Assembly: GCF_026013525.1 (NCBI RefSeq)
Contig: NZ_JAPDRA010000005.1
Span: 210,333-274,332, forward strand
Reading direction: 5' to 3'
DNA length: 64,000 nucleotides
Origin: Sphingomonas canadensis
Lineage (GTDB): Bacteria > Pseudomonadota > Alphaproteobacteria > Sphingomonadales > Sphingomonadaceae
Positions 10,185-21,221 of this stretch are shown here, one piece after another; position 1 is the first letter of the stretch, and every line of letters starts with the position of its first letter. The translations under genes and the position numbers were made by a program. The notes under the pieces were generated by a model. It made no database searches. It was not told the DNA's origin and was given only the letters and a program-made list of their open reading frames with translations.

Positions 10185-10526
10185 TCAGGGGCTCGGCAGC
10201 GTCACGCTGCCGTCCGTCTCGCGCGTGAGCGGGGCGCGGGCGATCACCGCGGACAGCGGCAGGCGGCCATAGATGTGCGGGAACAGCGCCCCGCCGCGCG
10301 AGGGCTCCCACACCACCGTATCCCCCAGCGCGGCCAGGTCTACGGCGGCCACCCACACGCCCTCCTGTCCGGCGAAATAGCGGTCCACCGTCCCGGTGAG
10401 CTGCGCGGCGGTGGAGAGGTGGATGTAACCGTCGGCGATATCCACCGGGGCGCCCGTGAACGCATCCTGCTCCAGCGAGGCCATCTGATCGGCGGTCAGC
10501 ACCTTATAGGCGATGGGATCGGGCAT
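10185..10526 (-). CDS. DUF952 family protein
   Basis: A 113-residue protein matching the DUF952 family: YKVLTADQ at the N-terminus, DGYIHLSTAAQ and ALFPHIYGRLP in the centre. The family is small and soluble, distantly related in fold to glutathione S-transferase or RNA 2'-phosphotransferase-like proteins; no activity is established. It lies alone between YhhN and gyrA, flanked by the short repeat copies. The upstream 150 bases on its 3' side (10034-10184) show no gene. Confidence 0.85.
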   Translation of the reverse strand: MPDPIAYKVLTADQMASLEQDAFTGAPVDIADGYIHLSTAAQLTGTVDRYFAGQEGVWVAAVDLAALGDTVVWEPSRGGALFPHIYGRLPLSAVIARAPLTRETDGSVTLPSP

Positions 10527-10549
10527 CGGGGGTTCCTGGTTGAATTTGG

Positions 10550-10566
10550 TTTCACGCGAAGGTGCG
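10550..10566. repeat. Short dispersed repeat, copy 2
   Basis: A near-identical copy (16 of 17 bases) of the repeat at 10045. It continues into the gyrA 3' end, where CTCCGCGTTCTCCGCGCC also has a REP-like look. Confidence 0.35.
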
Positions 10567-10576
10567 TGAGAAAATC

Positions 10577-13273
<2,697 letters not shown>

Positions 13274-13345
13274 GGGTGCTGGTTTCCGGTAAGATGTTTC
13301 AAGTCGATGACCGCCCTAGCGGGTGGCGGGCGGCCTGCCAAGCCT

Positions 13346-13385
13346 CGCGCGCGTGCGTGCGTGCATGCGTACGTGCGCGCACGCG
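13346..13385. repeat. 40-bp perfectly alternating pyrimidine-purine tract (Z-DNA-prone)
   Basis: Forty consecutive bases alternate pyrimidine and purine, mostly CG and TG steps. It lies 73-112 bases upstream of the gyrA start codon, within the only intergenic space that can hold the gyrA promoter. Confidence 0.7.
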
Positions 13386-13436
13386 GGGACGCCGCGATGG
13401 CCTGCGCGGAAAGGGGCGGGCGGGGAAACGGGCGCC

Positions 13437-14348
13437 TCAGGCGGCGGTGCGGCAGGCGATCGCGATGCGGTAATAGTTGGCGATATTCTGCGATGCCTGG
13501 ATGCGGCGGTTTACCGCCTTGTCATAGCCGTCGCCTTCCAGCGCCGCGTTGGTCGAGCGTTCGTAGAAGATGCGCGCGGCAAAGCGTGTCCGCTCGCGGC
13601 TGACCCATTCGAGCGATTCGGGGATGTTCTTCGCCGCGATCCGCTCCAGCGCGCCGTCGATGAAGACCAGCGCGCTGCTGCAGGTCATGTTCCGCTCACG
13701 CGGGTCGACGGGCAGCACGGCGGGCGTGGTGCGCCGCGCGACGGGGAAGCGCCGGTCACAGGCCGCTGCGATCTCCGCCGTCTTCGCCGATGCGAGCGGC
13801 GGGCGCTCCATCCTGCCGAGCGTGCCGAACAGGCGCGAGTTGAAGGCGGCGCTGGAAGGATCGATCCGTGTCGCCGTGATCGCGTAGAAGAAGCGCACTG
13901 CCTCCGCCTCCAGCCGCGTCTCGACCGATCCCTCCTTCTTGGACTCCGTCGCGAACACGGCGGGGCCGCAGGCGAGCGCCGCGCGCGCCGGATCGGGATC
14001 GTCCGCGCTGGCGGGCGCGGAAGGCGGCAGCGGTACCTGCACCATGACCGGCGGCCCGCTCGGGCGCGGCGCGGAGGGCGGGAGGGGCGCGGGCCGGGGC
14101 ACGATCACAGACGGAGGCGCCGGCACGGGGCTGGAGACGACGGATGGCGGCGCGGGTGCCGGCGTGGGCGGCATCGGGATGGGCGGAGGAGCGACCAGCG
14201 GCGGTGGCTTGCGCCCCTTCTTCGGAGCCCGCGCCTCTTTCGCGACCGGCTCGCGCGGGGCATGGGATTCGGGCTCGCCGACCGTCTGCGCCGCGGCGGC
14301 GAATGGGGTCTGGGCGGCAAGCGCCAGGAGGGGCAGGGCGTATCGCAT
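13437..14348 (-). CDS. Secreted proline-rich protein of unknown function
   Basis: A 303-residue protein with a signal peptide (residues 1-21, ending in FAAAAQ). Residues 30-110 are a Pro/Ala/Val-rich linker. The C-terminal 180 residues are a globular domain with several Cys residues (RRFP, NMTCSSALVFIDGALERI, YYRIAIACRTAA). I do not recognise the family. The start at 14348 is chosen because it gives the signal peptide. It is upstream of gyrA in the same direction, but the 163-base gap makes co-transcription uncertain. Confidence 0.7.
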   Translation of the reverse strand: MRYALPLLALAAQTPFAAAAQTVGEPESHAPREPVAKEARAPKKGRKPPPLVAPPPIPMPPTPAPAPPSVVSSPVPAPPSVIVPRPAPLPPSAPRPSGPPVMVQVPLPPSAPASADDPDPARAALACGPAVFATESKKEGSVETRLEAEAVRFFYAITATRIDPSSAAFNSRLFGTLGRMERPPLASAKTAEIAAACDRRFPVARRTTPAVLPVDPRERNMTCSSALVFIDGALERIAAKNIPESLEWVSRERTRFAARIFYERSTNAALEGDGYDKAVNRRIQASQNIANYYRIAIACRTAA

Positions 14349-14561
14349 CGCTGCGCGGCATCCTATGCAAGCGCGCCGCGCCGGGAAACAGCTTTTCGCG
14401 AACGGGCGGGCGCGGCCCGTGCCGATATTCAATCGCCGTTCACTGTGCACAACGCATCGCGATGAGACACATGCGCGCGCTTGAACGGCGCGTGCGTGGC
14501 AATTACTAGCGGGCGCGTCCCCAAGAACCGCCGCTGGCCGGCACGAGGAGTGTTCCAGGTT

Positions 14562-15842
14562 ATGAAGAAACTCATGATGGTCGCTTTGGCTTCCGCCATT
14601 TCGATCGGCGTCGTCATGCCCGCCTCGGCGCAGAAGGAGGATAAGAAGGCCAAGGAAAAGGCGCCGAAGGAAACGCCGCTCCAGGTAGGCGACAAGTTCC
14701 GCAAGGTGGCCGGTGATGCCGACAAGGCGATCACCGACAAGAAGTACGACGTCGCCGCCGCCAAGATCGGCGAGGCCGAGGCGCTGATCAAGAACGACGA
14801 CGAGAAATACTATTGGGCCGACATGCTTCTCCGCCTGTCGCTCGGCAACAACGACAACGTGGCCCAGATGCGCGCGATCGACGTGCTGGTGGCGAGCCCG
14901 CGCACCCCGCCGGAGCGCGCGCGCGTGCTCAGCGCGCACCGTGCGATGGGCGCGGCGAACGACGCCTATAACGCCAAGAAATACGCTGAGGCGATCCCGC
15001 TGCTGCTGAAGGCGCGCGAGCTGGGCCGTACCGATATCGACATTTCGGTGATGCTGGCGAACTCCTATTCGAACACCGGCAAGAATTCCGAAGCTGTGGT
15101 GGAGCTGGAAAAGGCGATCGCAGACAGCAAGGCCGCCGGCCAGAAGGCTCCGGAGAGCTGGTACAAGTTCGCGATCACCCGCGTGAACGCCGCTGGCGAT
15201 CCCTCGGCCACCGCCGGCTGGCTGCTGCGCTACCTGACGGACTATCCCACAGTCGCCAACTGGCGCTGGGGCACCGTGGTCTATCGCGACGCGGTGAAGC
15301 GCAACGGATCGTTCGACAATCTGTCGCGGCTGGGCCTGTTCCGCCTGATGCGCACCACCGGCGCGCTGGCCGATCAGCAGGATTATTTCGACTATGTGAA
15401 AGCCGCGCTGGAACTCGGCCTGCCGTTCGAAGCGCAGGCGGTGATCAAGGAAGGCGAGACCAGCGGCAAGATCCCGAGCGATGCGTCGGCCTTCGTCCAG
15501 CTCAAGGCGACCGCGGCGTCCGGCGTGCGCGCCGAATCGCCGATCGAGGAGCTGGTGAAGGGTGCGCAGGCGGCGAAGAACGGTAAGGAAGCCGCGTCGG
15601 CCGGCGACGTGCTGATCGGCCTGGGCAACTATGCCCGTGCGGTCGAGCTGTACGATCTCGCGCTGTCGAAGGGCGGCGTGGCGACGGAGACGGTGACCTT
15701 CAACCGCGCCGTCGCGCTGATGCTGGCGGGCCGCAAGGCCGATGCCCGCCCGGGCTTCGCCGCGGTTTCCACCAAGCCGCTGGCCGATGTCGCGCGCTAT
15801 TGGCTGACCTATATCGATCTGCCCGCCGCGCTCGCCCAGTGA
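14562..15842 (+). CDS. Secreted TPR-type repeat protein
   Basis: A 426-residue protein with a clear signal peptide (MKKLMMVALASAISIGVVMPASAQ) followed by a Lys-rich stretch. The body is helical, with tetratricopeptide-like units (for example KYAEAIPLLLKARELGRTD and ARAVELYDLALSKGG). It probably acts as a periplasmic scaffold; partners are not evident from the neighbours. The ATG at 14562 is chosen over the longer frame because it begins the signal peptide. Confidence 0.8.
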   Translation: MKKLMMVALASAISIGVVMPASAQKEDKKAKEKAPKETPLQVGDKFRKVAGDADKAITDKKYDVAAAKIGEAEALIKNDDEKYYWADMLLRLSLGNNDNVAQMRAIDVLVASPRTPPERARVLSAHRAMGAANDAYNAKKYAEAIPLLLKARELGRTDIDISVMLANSYSNTGKNSEAVVELEKAIADSKAAGQKAPESWYKFAITRVNAAGDPSATAGWLLRYLTDYPTVANWRWGTVVYRDAVKRNGSFDNLSRLGLFRLMRTTGALADQQDYFDYVKAALELGLPFEAQAVIKEGETSGKIPSDASAFVQLKATAASGVRAESPIEELVKGAQAAKNGKEAASAGDVLIGLGNYARAVELYDLALSKGGVATETVTFNRAVALMLAGRKADARPGFAAVSTKPLADVARYWLTYIDLPAALAQ

Positions 15843-15867
15843 GCGCGGCGCCACGGCGCGGATAGGG

Positions 15868-15895
15868 AAAGGGGCGGCCCGGTGCCGCCCCTTTT
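15868..15895. terminator. Rho-independent terminator, probably bidirectional
   Basis: An 11-bp stem (AAAGGGGCGGC with its complement) and short loop followed by TTTT lie between the convergent TPR gene and the Lrp-type regulator. A-rich and T-rich flanks would allow termination in both directions. Confidence 0.8.
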
Positions 15896-15911
15896 CATTT
15901 CAGCCGGATTT

Positions 15912-16385
15912 TCATTTCAGGCGGACGGGAACCCCGGGGATCTGCTTGGCGGTGCGGATCGTGAGCGACGTCTTCACATGCTCGACGTTGGGCGCCGGGG
16001 TTAGCTGGGTGGTCAGCAGCTTCTGAAAGCTCTGCAGGTCGGTGGCGACGATCTTCAGGATGAAGTCGATCTCGCCGTTGAGCATATGGCATTCGCGGAC
16101 CTCGGGAATGTCCGCGACATGCGCCTCGAACGCCCGCAGATCGGCCTCCGCCTGGCTGCGCAGGCTCACCATCGCGAATACGGTCAGGCCGTAACCCAGC
16201 GCTTCGGCGTCCAGCGCGGCATGATATCCGCGGATCGCCCCCTGGTCCTCCAGCGCGCGCACGCGGCGCAGGCAAGGCGGGGCGGTCAACCCCACGCGCT
16301 CGGCCAGTTCGACGTTGGTCATGCGGCCATTTTCCTGCAGCAGGTCCAGTATCCGCATGTCGATATCGTCGAACCGCATCGGCAT
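15912..16385 (-). CDS. Lrp/AsnC family transcriptional regulator
   Basis: A 157-residue regulator. The N-terminal helix-turn-helix (NVELAERVGLTAPPCLRRVR) is followed by an AsnC/RAM effector domain (VRECHMLNGEIDFILKIVATD). Members sense amino acids and often regulate a neighbouring metabolic gene, but none is adjacent. AGGAGG lies 4 bases before the ATG at 16385 and 10 bases before a second ATG at 16379, so either may be used. Confidence 0.92.
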   Translation of the reverse strand: MPMRFDDIDMRILDLLQENGRMTNVELAERVGLTAPPCLRRVRALEDQGAIRGYHAALDAEALGYGLTVFAMVSLRSQAEADLRAFEAHVADIPEVRECHMLNGEIDFILKIVATDLQSFQKLLTTQLTPAPNVEHVKTSLTIRTAKQIPGVPVRLK

Positions 16386-16559
16386 CCGTCCTCCTGCATC
16401 ATTGCTGCGCCACGCAACCGGTAAGCATAAGATTATTACGCCGCAACACATTTGTCCCACATTGCGACGTGCCGAATTGGTGACTTGGGCGGCTGGGCTT
16501 CCGGGGTTAAGGAATCCTTACGGCGCGCGTTCCGGCAGCGCCCAGGGAACAGGGTTCAG

Positions 16560-19166
16560 GTGCGCTTCGACGATACGCTTGAGACGGTTCTCGCCGGCGA
16601 TCTCGGCACTCCCTATGGCATGCAATCCGCATGGCGCCAGCTCGTCGACCTGATCGGCCGCGGCAGGGCGCTTCCTGATCCGCGCGCTCTCAACATCCTG
16701 CGCGGGATTCGCGAGAAGGTACCGCTCGCGGTGCGCGCGGCCAGCGCCCGGGGGCTGGAATTCGCGAACCCGCCTCCCGCGCTGGTCCGGCTGCTCGCGG
16801 TCGATGAGGTCAAGGTGGCCGTGCCGGTACTGCGCAGCGCCCGCCTGAGCACCGCGGACTGGGTGCAGCTCCTGCCCGAGCTTTCGCCCGCAGGCCGCGC
16901 CGTACTGCGCAATCGCCGCGACCTGAGCCCGGTGGTCCGCCGCGCGCTGGAGAGCTTCGGACCGATCGACTTCATCCTGCCCGACGAATCCGTGCCTGAC
17001 GTGCCGGAAGTTCCCGTCGAGCCCGAAATCGCCGCTGCGGTGGCGCCGGAGCAGGGTGGAGAGGGCTGGACAGAAGCGGCGGTCACGCCCGATTCGGCGC
17101 CGGAGCCTGTCGTTGTATCCGAAGCGGAGCCTGAAATCGCCGAGGCCGCGCCCGTTCCGGAAGCGCTTGTCCCGCCCGCAGCAATCGAGGCCGAGGCTGC
17201 CCCGCTTGAAGTGGAGCCCCCGATCGCGGCGACGGACGCCGTGGTCGCGGTTCCTGCCGAATCGCCCGCCGGGACGGTCGCGTCCGAAGAAGCGCGGCAC
17301 CCGGCCGCCGAGGTTGCCGCGCCGGCCGCCGATCCAGCTCCTCCTCCGCCGCCGGCCGAGGCTGATCTGGCGCGTGCGAATCTGGCCGGGGCGGGCGTGT
17401 TCGCCGGGGCTGCCTGGCTCGCCCCGGTGGATGCCGCCGTCGAGGAGGTCGCGCCGGTTGCGGAGGTGCCTGCCGCTCCCGTCACCGTCACGCCGCCGCC
17501 GGTGCCCGTCGCGCCGATCTTCACCGCGCCCGCACCCGCGCCCGTAGTGGAGGCGCCCAAGGGGCCGCCCGAGCAGATGGTCGACTGGACGCAGGTGCTC
17601 GCCACGCCTACGGCCGCGGCAGCGCCGGTACCGGCGCCCGAGCATGCCGCGATGCCGGCACCACAGCCCGAGGCCGCATCGATGCCCCCCGAACCGCTTC
17701 ACCCCCAGGAGGCCGCCGCGCCCGCCGTTCCGGCGGGTGGCGAAAGCTCCGTTTTGGTGGAAGCCGTTGTCGAGGAAGAAGATTTCTCGTTCGTTTCGCT
17801 GGCGCGAGTCGCCGCGGCGATACCCATTTCGGCGATTGTAGCGGCTCCGGAACCCATGCCGGTCCAATCCGGGACAACCGGGGCAACGAGCCGGTCGGAG
17901 CCGATTGCGCAGCCCGCCGAAGCGGCTCAGGAAGCGCCCATGGCCACGATCGACACGATCTTCGCCGACGCGCCCGAAGCCGCCGCAGCGCCGCATGCCG
18001 ACACGCATGCCTCTGCCGCACCGGGCGACGAGGCGCAGGAAGGACCCTTCCAGATTGCCGAGGTTGTCGCGCGAATCGATGCGTTCTGGCGCGATCGCGA
18101 GGCGGCCCAGATCCGCGGCGATGGCGGGGTTCGCGCCGTGCCGGTTGCGGACAGCTTCCGGTTCGAGACCGATGCCAAGGGCGTGATCCGCTGGGTGGAG
18201 GGCGTTTCGCGCGCGCCGCTCGTGGGACTTTCGCTGGAGGGCGTGCCGGGGGGCGCGGGCTCGCAGGTTGATGGTGTCGCGTCGGGCGCTTTCCGCCGCC
18301 GCGCGGGCTTCTCCAACGCCCGGTTGCTGATCGATGGCGAATCGGATGCCTCCGGCGCCTGGCTGATGTCGGCGATCCCGGTGTTCGATCCCGCCAACGG
18401 CCGCTTCACCGGCTATCGCGGCACCGCCCGGCGACCGCGCGCGGACGAGCGCGCCGAGCCGGTTCGGGCCGCCGCCGCCCGCGCAACGCCGGCCGACTCG
18501 CTCCGCCAGCTCGTCCATGAGCTGCGCACCCCTACCAACGCCATCGCCGGCTTCGCCGAGATGATCGAGACGCAGATGCTCGGCCCGGTCGCCGATCCCT
18601 ATCGCGACCGCGCGACCGTCATTCGCTCGCAGGCCAAGGAGCTGCTGGGCGCGATCGACGATCTCGACCTGGCGGCGCGGCTGGACAGTTCCGCGCTGTC
18701 GCTCGTGCCCGGCCGCGTCGCGCTGCGGCCGCTGCTCGCGGGCATTGCCGACGATCTGGCGCAGCTCGCCGCGTTGCGCGGATCGTGCATCGCGCTGCCG
18801 GTGGACGATCTGGCGGTGAACGGCGATCGCCGCGCCGTGGAGCGCCTGTTGTCGCGGCTGATGGCCACGCTGGTTTCCGCGAGCACCATGGGCGAGCGGA
18901 TCGGCGTTCGCACCGCGACCGAGGGTGAGGCTGTGCTGATCACGATCGATCGCCCCCAGGCGCTCTCCGACTATCCGGGCGACAAGGTGCTGGGCATCGA
19001 CGACGAGGATGGCGACACATCGCTGCTGGGCGCCGGATTCGCCCTGCGGCTGGCGCGGAATCTGGCGCGCGAGCTGGGCGGCGGGCTGGTGATCGGGCCG
19101 GAAAGCTTGACTCTTCGCCTCCCTGCCTTCGAAAATAAGCCGGTGGGTCAGGCACATCTAAGCTGA
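16560..19166 (+). CDS. Sensor histidine kinase-like protein, degenerate ATPase domain
   Basis: An 868-residue protein. The N-terminal 140 residues (RFDDTLETVLAGDLGTPYG) form a conserved sphingomonad-type domain with no known name. Residues 150-500 are an Ala/Pro/Val/Glu low-complexity region. A PAS-like segment (RFETDAKGVIRWVEG) precedes a HisKA domain with phospho-acceptor H653 (LVHELRTPTNAIAGFAEMI). The ATPase region lacks a clear N-box Asn (VERLLSRLMATLVSAS) and has only a weak G-box. The GTG at 16560 is used; a TTG further upstream extends the frame without conserved sequence. Confidence 0.72.
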   Translation: MRFDDTLETVLAGDLGTPYGMQSAWRQLVDLIGRGRALPDPRALNILRGIREKVPLAVRAASARGLEFANPPPALVRLLAVDEVKVAVPVLRSARLSTADWVQLLPELSPAGRAVLRNRRDLSPVVRRALESFGPIDFILPDESVPDVPEVPVEPEIAAAVAPEQGGEGWTEAAVTPDSAPEPVVVSEAEPEIAEAAPVPEALVPPAAIEAEAAPLEVEPPIAATDAVVAVPAESPAGTVASEEARHPAAEVAAPAADPAPPPPPAEADLARANLAGAGVFAGAAWLAPVDAAVEEVAPVAEVPAAPVTVTPPPVPVAPIFTAPAPAPVVEAPKGPPEQMVDWTQVLATPTAAAAPVPAPEHAAMPAPQPEAASMPPEPLHPQEAAAPAVPAGGESSVLVEAVVEEEDFSFVSLARVAAAIPISAIVAAPEPMPVQSGTTGATSRSEPIAQPAEAAQEAPMATIDTIFADAPEAAAAPHADTHASAAPGDEAQEGPFQIAEVVARIDAFWRDREAAQIRGDGGVRAVPVADSFRFETDAKGVIRWVEGVSRAPLVGLSLEGVPGGAGSQVDGVASGAFRRRAGFSNARLLIDGESDASGAWLMSAIPVFDPANGRFTGYRGTARRPRADERAEPVRAAAARATPADSLRQLVHELRTPTNAIAGFAEMIETQMLGPVADPYRDRATVIRSQAKELLGAIDDLDLAARLDSSALSLVPGRVALRPLLAGIADDLAQLAALRGSCIALPVDDLAVNGDRRAVERLLSRLMATLVSASTMGERIGVRTATEGEAVLITIDRPQALSDYPGDKVLGIDDEDGDTSLLGAGFALRLARNLARELGGGLVIGPESLTLRLPAFENKPVGQAHLS

Positions 19167-19169
19167 TCG

Positions 19170-20246
19170 ATGGGAGAGGGCAGCCCAGCGCGCGACCAGC
19201 GCCGCGGGGCTTATCGTGCCCCTGCGCCCTCGGCCCAGGCGCTGGTGGATTGGCCTGAGAGCTTCGGTAACCGCTTCTCTATCTTCGTCGATACCGAAGA
19301 GGAGTTCGACTGGGGCCGCCCGCTGCAGCGCGAATCATCGGAAACGCGCGCCATCGCGGCGTTGCCGCGGCTGCATCGCCGATTCGCCGAACGCGGCGTG
19401 CCGAGCGTCTATCTGGTCGATTATCCGGTGGCGGCCGATCCCGCCGCGGTGGAGACGATCGCCGCGCTGATCGCGGAGGACGGCCGCTCGACGGTGGGCA
19501 CCCAGCTTCATCCCTGGGTGATGCCGCCGTTCGAGGAAGAGGTGAACGGTTTCAACAGCTTCGCCGGCAATCTGCCCGAAGCGCTGGAACGGGCCAAGTT
19601 GACGCTGCTGACGGAGACGATCGCGAAAGCGTTCGGGGCGCCGCCGCTGATCTATCGTGCCGGCCGTTATGGCATCGGCCCGCGCACGGCGGGGCTGCTG
19701 GCGGAACTGGGCTACCGGATCGATAGCTCGATGCGATCGGCCTATGATTATTCGGCGGAGGGCGGGCCGGATTTCACCGCGATTCGCAACGCAGCGTTCC
19801 GCTTCGGCCCCGGCGATGCGCTGGTGGAGCTGCCGCTCACCACGATATTCACCGGGCGGCTGCGCAAGGCGGGAGCCGGGCTGTTCCATGCGCTCGGCCG
19901 CGTGCCGCATGCGCGCGGGGTGGCGGCGCGGCTCGGCCTGCTCTCGCGCGTTGCGCTGACGCCGGAAGACATGCCGATCGCCGACGCGCTGGAGGCGATC
20001 CGCATCGCGGCGGGGGAGGGCGAGCGGCTGCTCAACTTCAGCTATCATTCGCCCTCGGCGGAACCCGGGCACACGCCCTATGTGCGCGACGCGGCCGATC
20101 TCGCCGCGTTCGATCGCTGGTGGGATTCGGCGCTCGACCTGCTCGACCGGCTGGGATTCCGGCCCGCATCCCAGGCCGATCTGATCGCGGCGGCTTGCGG
20201 GAAGGGCGCTGCTTCCGCTAACGCCCCGGGTGCTGGGGGCCTGTAG
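19170..20246 (+). CDS. Polysaccharide deacetylase family protein (WalW-like)
   Basis: A 358-residue NodB-fold-type hydrolase. Visible are FSIFVDTEEEFDWGRPL (the metal-binding Asp region), HPWVMPPFEEEVNGF and YRAGRYGIGPRTAGLLAELGY, which correspond to the metal His and the catalytic-face motifs. It probably removes acyl groups from a cell-surface carbohydrate. It follows the kinase gene by three bases. Its last codons and the TAG stop fall inside the following tRNA gene, a 10-base overlap. Confidence 0.85.
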   Translation: MGEGSPARDQRRGAYRAPAPSAQALVDWPESFGNRFSIFVDTEEEFDWGRPLQRESSETRAIAALPRLHRRFAERGVPSVYLVDYPVAADPAAVETIAALIAEDGRSTVGTQLHPWVMPPFEEEVNGFNSFAGNLPEALERAKLTLLTETIAKAFGAPPLIYRAGRYGIGPRTAGLLAELGYRIDSSMRSAYDYSAEGGPDFTAIRNAAFRFGPGDALVELPLTTIFTGRLRKAGAGLFHALGRVPHARGVAARLGLLSRVALTPEDMPIADALEAIRIAAGEGERLLNFSYHSPSAEPGHTPYVRDAADLAAFDRWWDSALDLLDRLGFRPASQADLIAAACGKGAASANAPGAGGL

Positions 20247-20312
20247 CTCAATGGTTAGAGCTGGCCGCTCATAACGGCTAGGTTGGGGGTTCGAGTCCCT
20301 CCGGGCCTACCA
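20237..20312 (+). tRNA. tRNA with CAU anticodon (tRNA-Met or tRNA-Ile2)
   Basis: A 76-base cloverleaf with encoded CCA. Anticodon CAT is at 20270-20272 in a CTCATAA loop; the T arm has TTCGAGT. The acceptor stem has C4-G69 and C5-G68 pairs, which are recognition features of lysidine synthetase TilS, so I favour the isoleucine tRNA that reads AUA over elongator Met. G1-U72 is a wobble pair. The first ten bases overlap the end of the deacetylase gene. Confidence 0.93.
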
Positions 20313-20472
20313 GTGCCCCCTGGCCCGCCGTCAAAGGGCAAGCTCCTCGCTTGCGCGGCCCGGCGATAACGTTACGCTCATAAATTGCGCTCAGGCTGGC
20401 CCGTGCAGGCGGGCAAGGGCGGCATGTGGCGTCTTGCCGTGCTTGCACGAACCCCAGCGGATGGAGGATTTT

Positions 20473-20595
20473 ATGATGTATGGTGGCGGTCAGAACGATG
20501 GCGGTGCCGCGGGCGACGGCAGCGGCGGCACGCCCTCGCCGCAGCCCACGCCCACGCCTACGCCGAGGCCCACCAAGCCGGGTATCGACTGCTGA
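20473..20595 (+). CDS. Small Gly/Thr-Pro-rich protein of unknown function
   Basis: A 40-residue frame (MMYGGGQNDGGAAGDG then a Thr-Pro repeat and a KPGIDC end). GGAGG sits five bases before the ATG, a near-ideal ribosome binding site. Its TGA shares one base with the ATG of the next membrane protein (TGATG), so the two are probably translationally coupled. Too short and too compositionally biased for homology; the good start signal and the coupling are the main support. The 160 bases before it, after the tRNA, hold no visible gene. Confidence 0.55.
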   Translation: MMYGGGQNDGGAAGDGSGGTPSPQPTPTPTPRPTKPGIDC

Positions 20596-21035
20596 TGGAT
20601 CTGCCGTTCCTGGCATTCTGTTTCGGGATGGCGGCGGTGATGACCGCCGCCAGCCTGACGGTCATCGCCTATCCCGATGTGCCGCTGGCACGCGGGGCGC
20701 TGGTGGTGTTCGTCAATTGGGTGCTGGGAACGGTATTCGCACTGTCCACCAACATCACCGATGGCTGGTGGTTCAACATCCTGATCGATCTGGCGTCGGC
20801 TGTGGCGCTGCTGCGGCTGGGGCGGGGACGGTGGCAGGTCGGGCTGGGGCTTACCTATTGCATCCAGCTATGCGGACACCTGTTCTATGCGTTGACGATC
20901 ACGCGCGGTCAGGCGGCGGCCTGGCCCTATTATAGCTGGCTTACCGCGATCGCCTGGCTTCAGTTGCTGCTGGTGGCGGGATGGGCTGCCGACGTGTGGT
21001 GGCGCAGTTCCCGCGCGGCGCGCGCCCAGCCCTGA
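20595..21035 (+). CDS. Small membrane protein of unknown function
   Basis: A 146-residue protein with four predicted membrane segments (about residues 3-24, 33-50, 55-80, 88-112, with a further hydrophobic stretch near 125). Acidic and Trp-rich loops occur (NITDGWWFNILIDL). I do not recognise the family; the size and topology are reminiscent of phage holin-like or integrated-element membrane proteins next to a tRNA, but no other phage gene is present. The start is fixed by the TGATG overlap with the preceding 40-residue protein. Confidence 0.65.
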   Translation: MDLPFLAFCFGMAAVMTAASLTVIAYPDVPLARGALVVFVNWVLGTVFALSTNITDGWWFNILIDLASAVALLRLGRGRWQVGLGLTYCIQLCGHLFYALTITRGQAAAWPYYSWLTAIAWLQLLLVAGWAADVWWRSSRAARAQP

Positions 21036-21103
21036 TCGCGGTGTTCCCGCACCCCCTTCACGCGGCCGCCCGCTGCGGCTAGGGGATCGCGACGCTTCCG
21101 TGT

Positions 21104-21182
<79 letters not shown>

Positions 21183-21221
21183 ACCATTCCGAAGACGCAA
21201 TCGCATGAACGCCCGGGCGGT

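Noticed and set aside
16518..19157. Long open frame (879 residues) on the - strand opposite the histidine-kinase-like gene
   Set aside because: Shadow frame with Arg/Gly/His-rich, domain-free translation.
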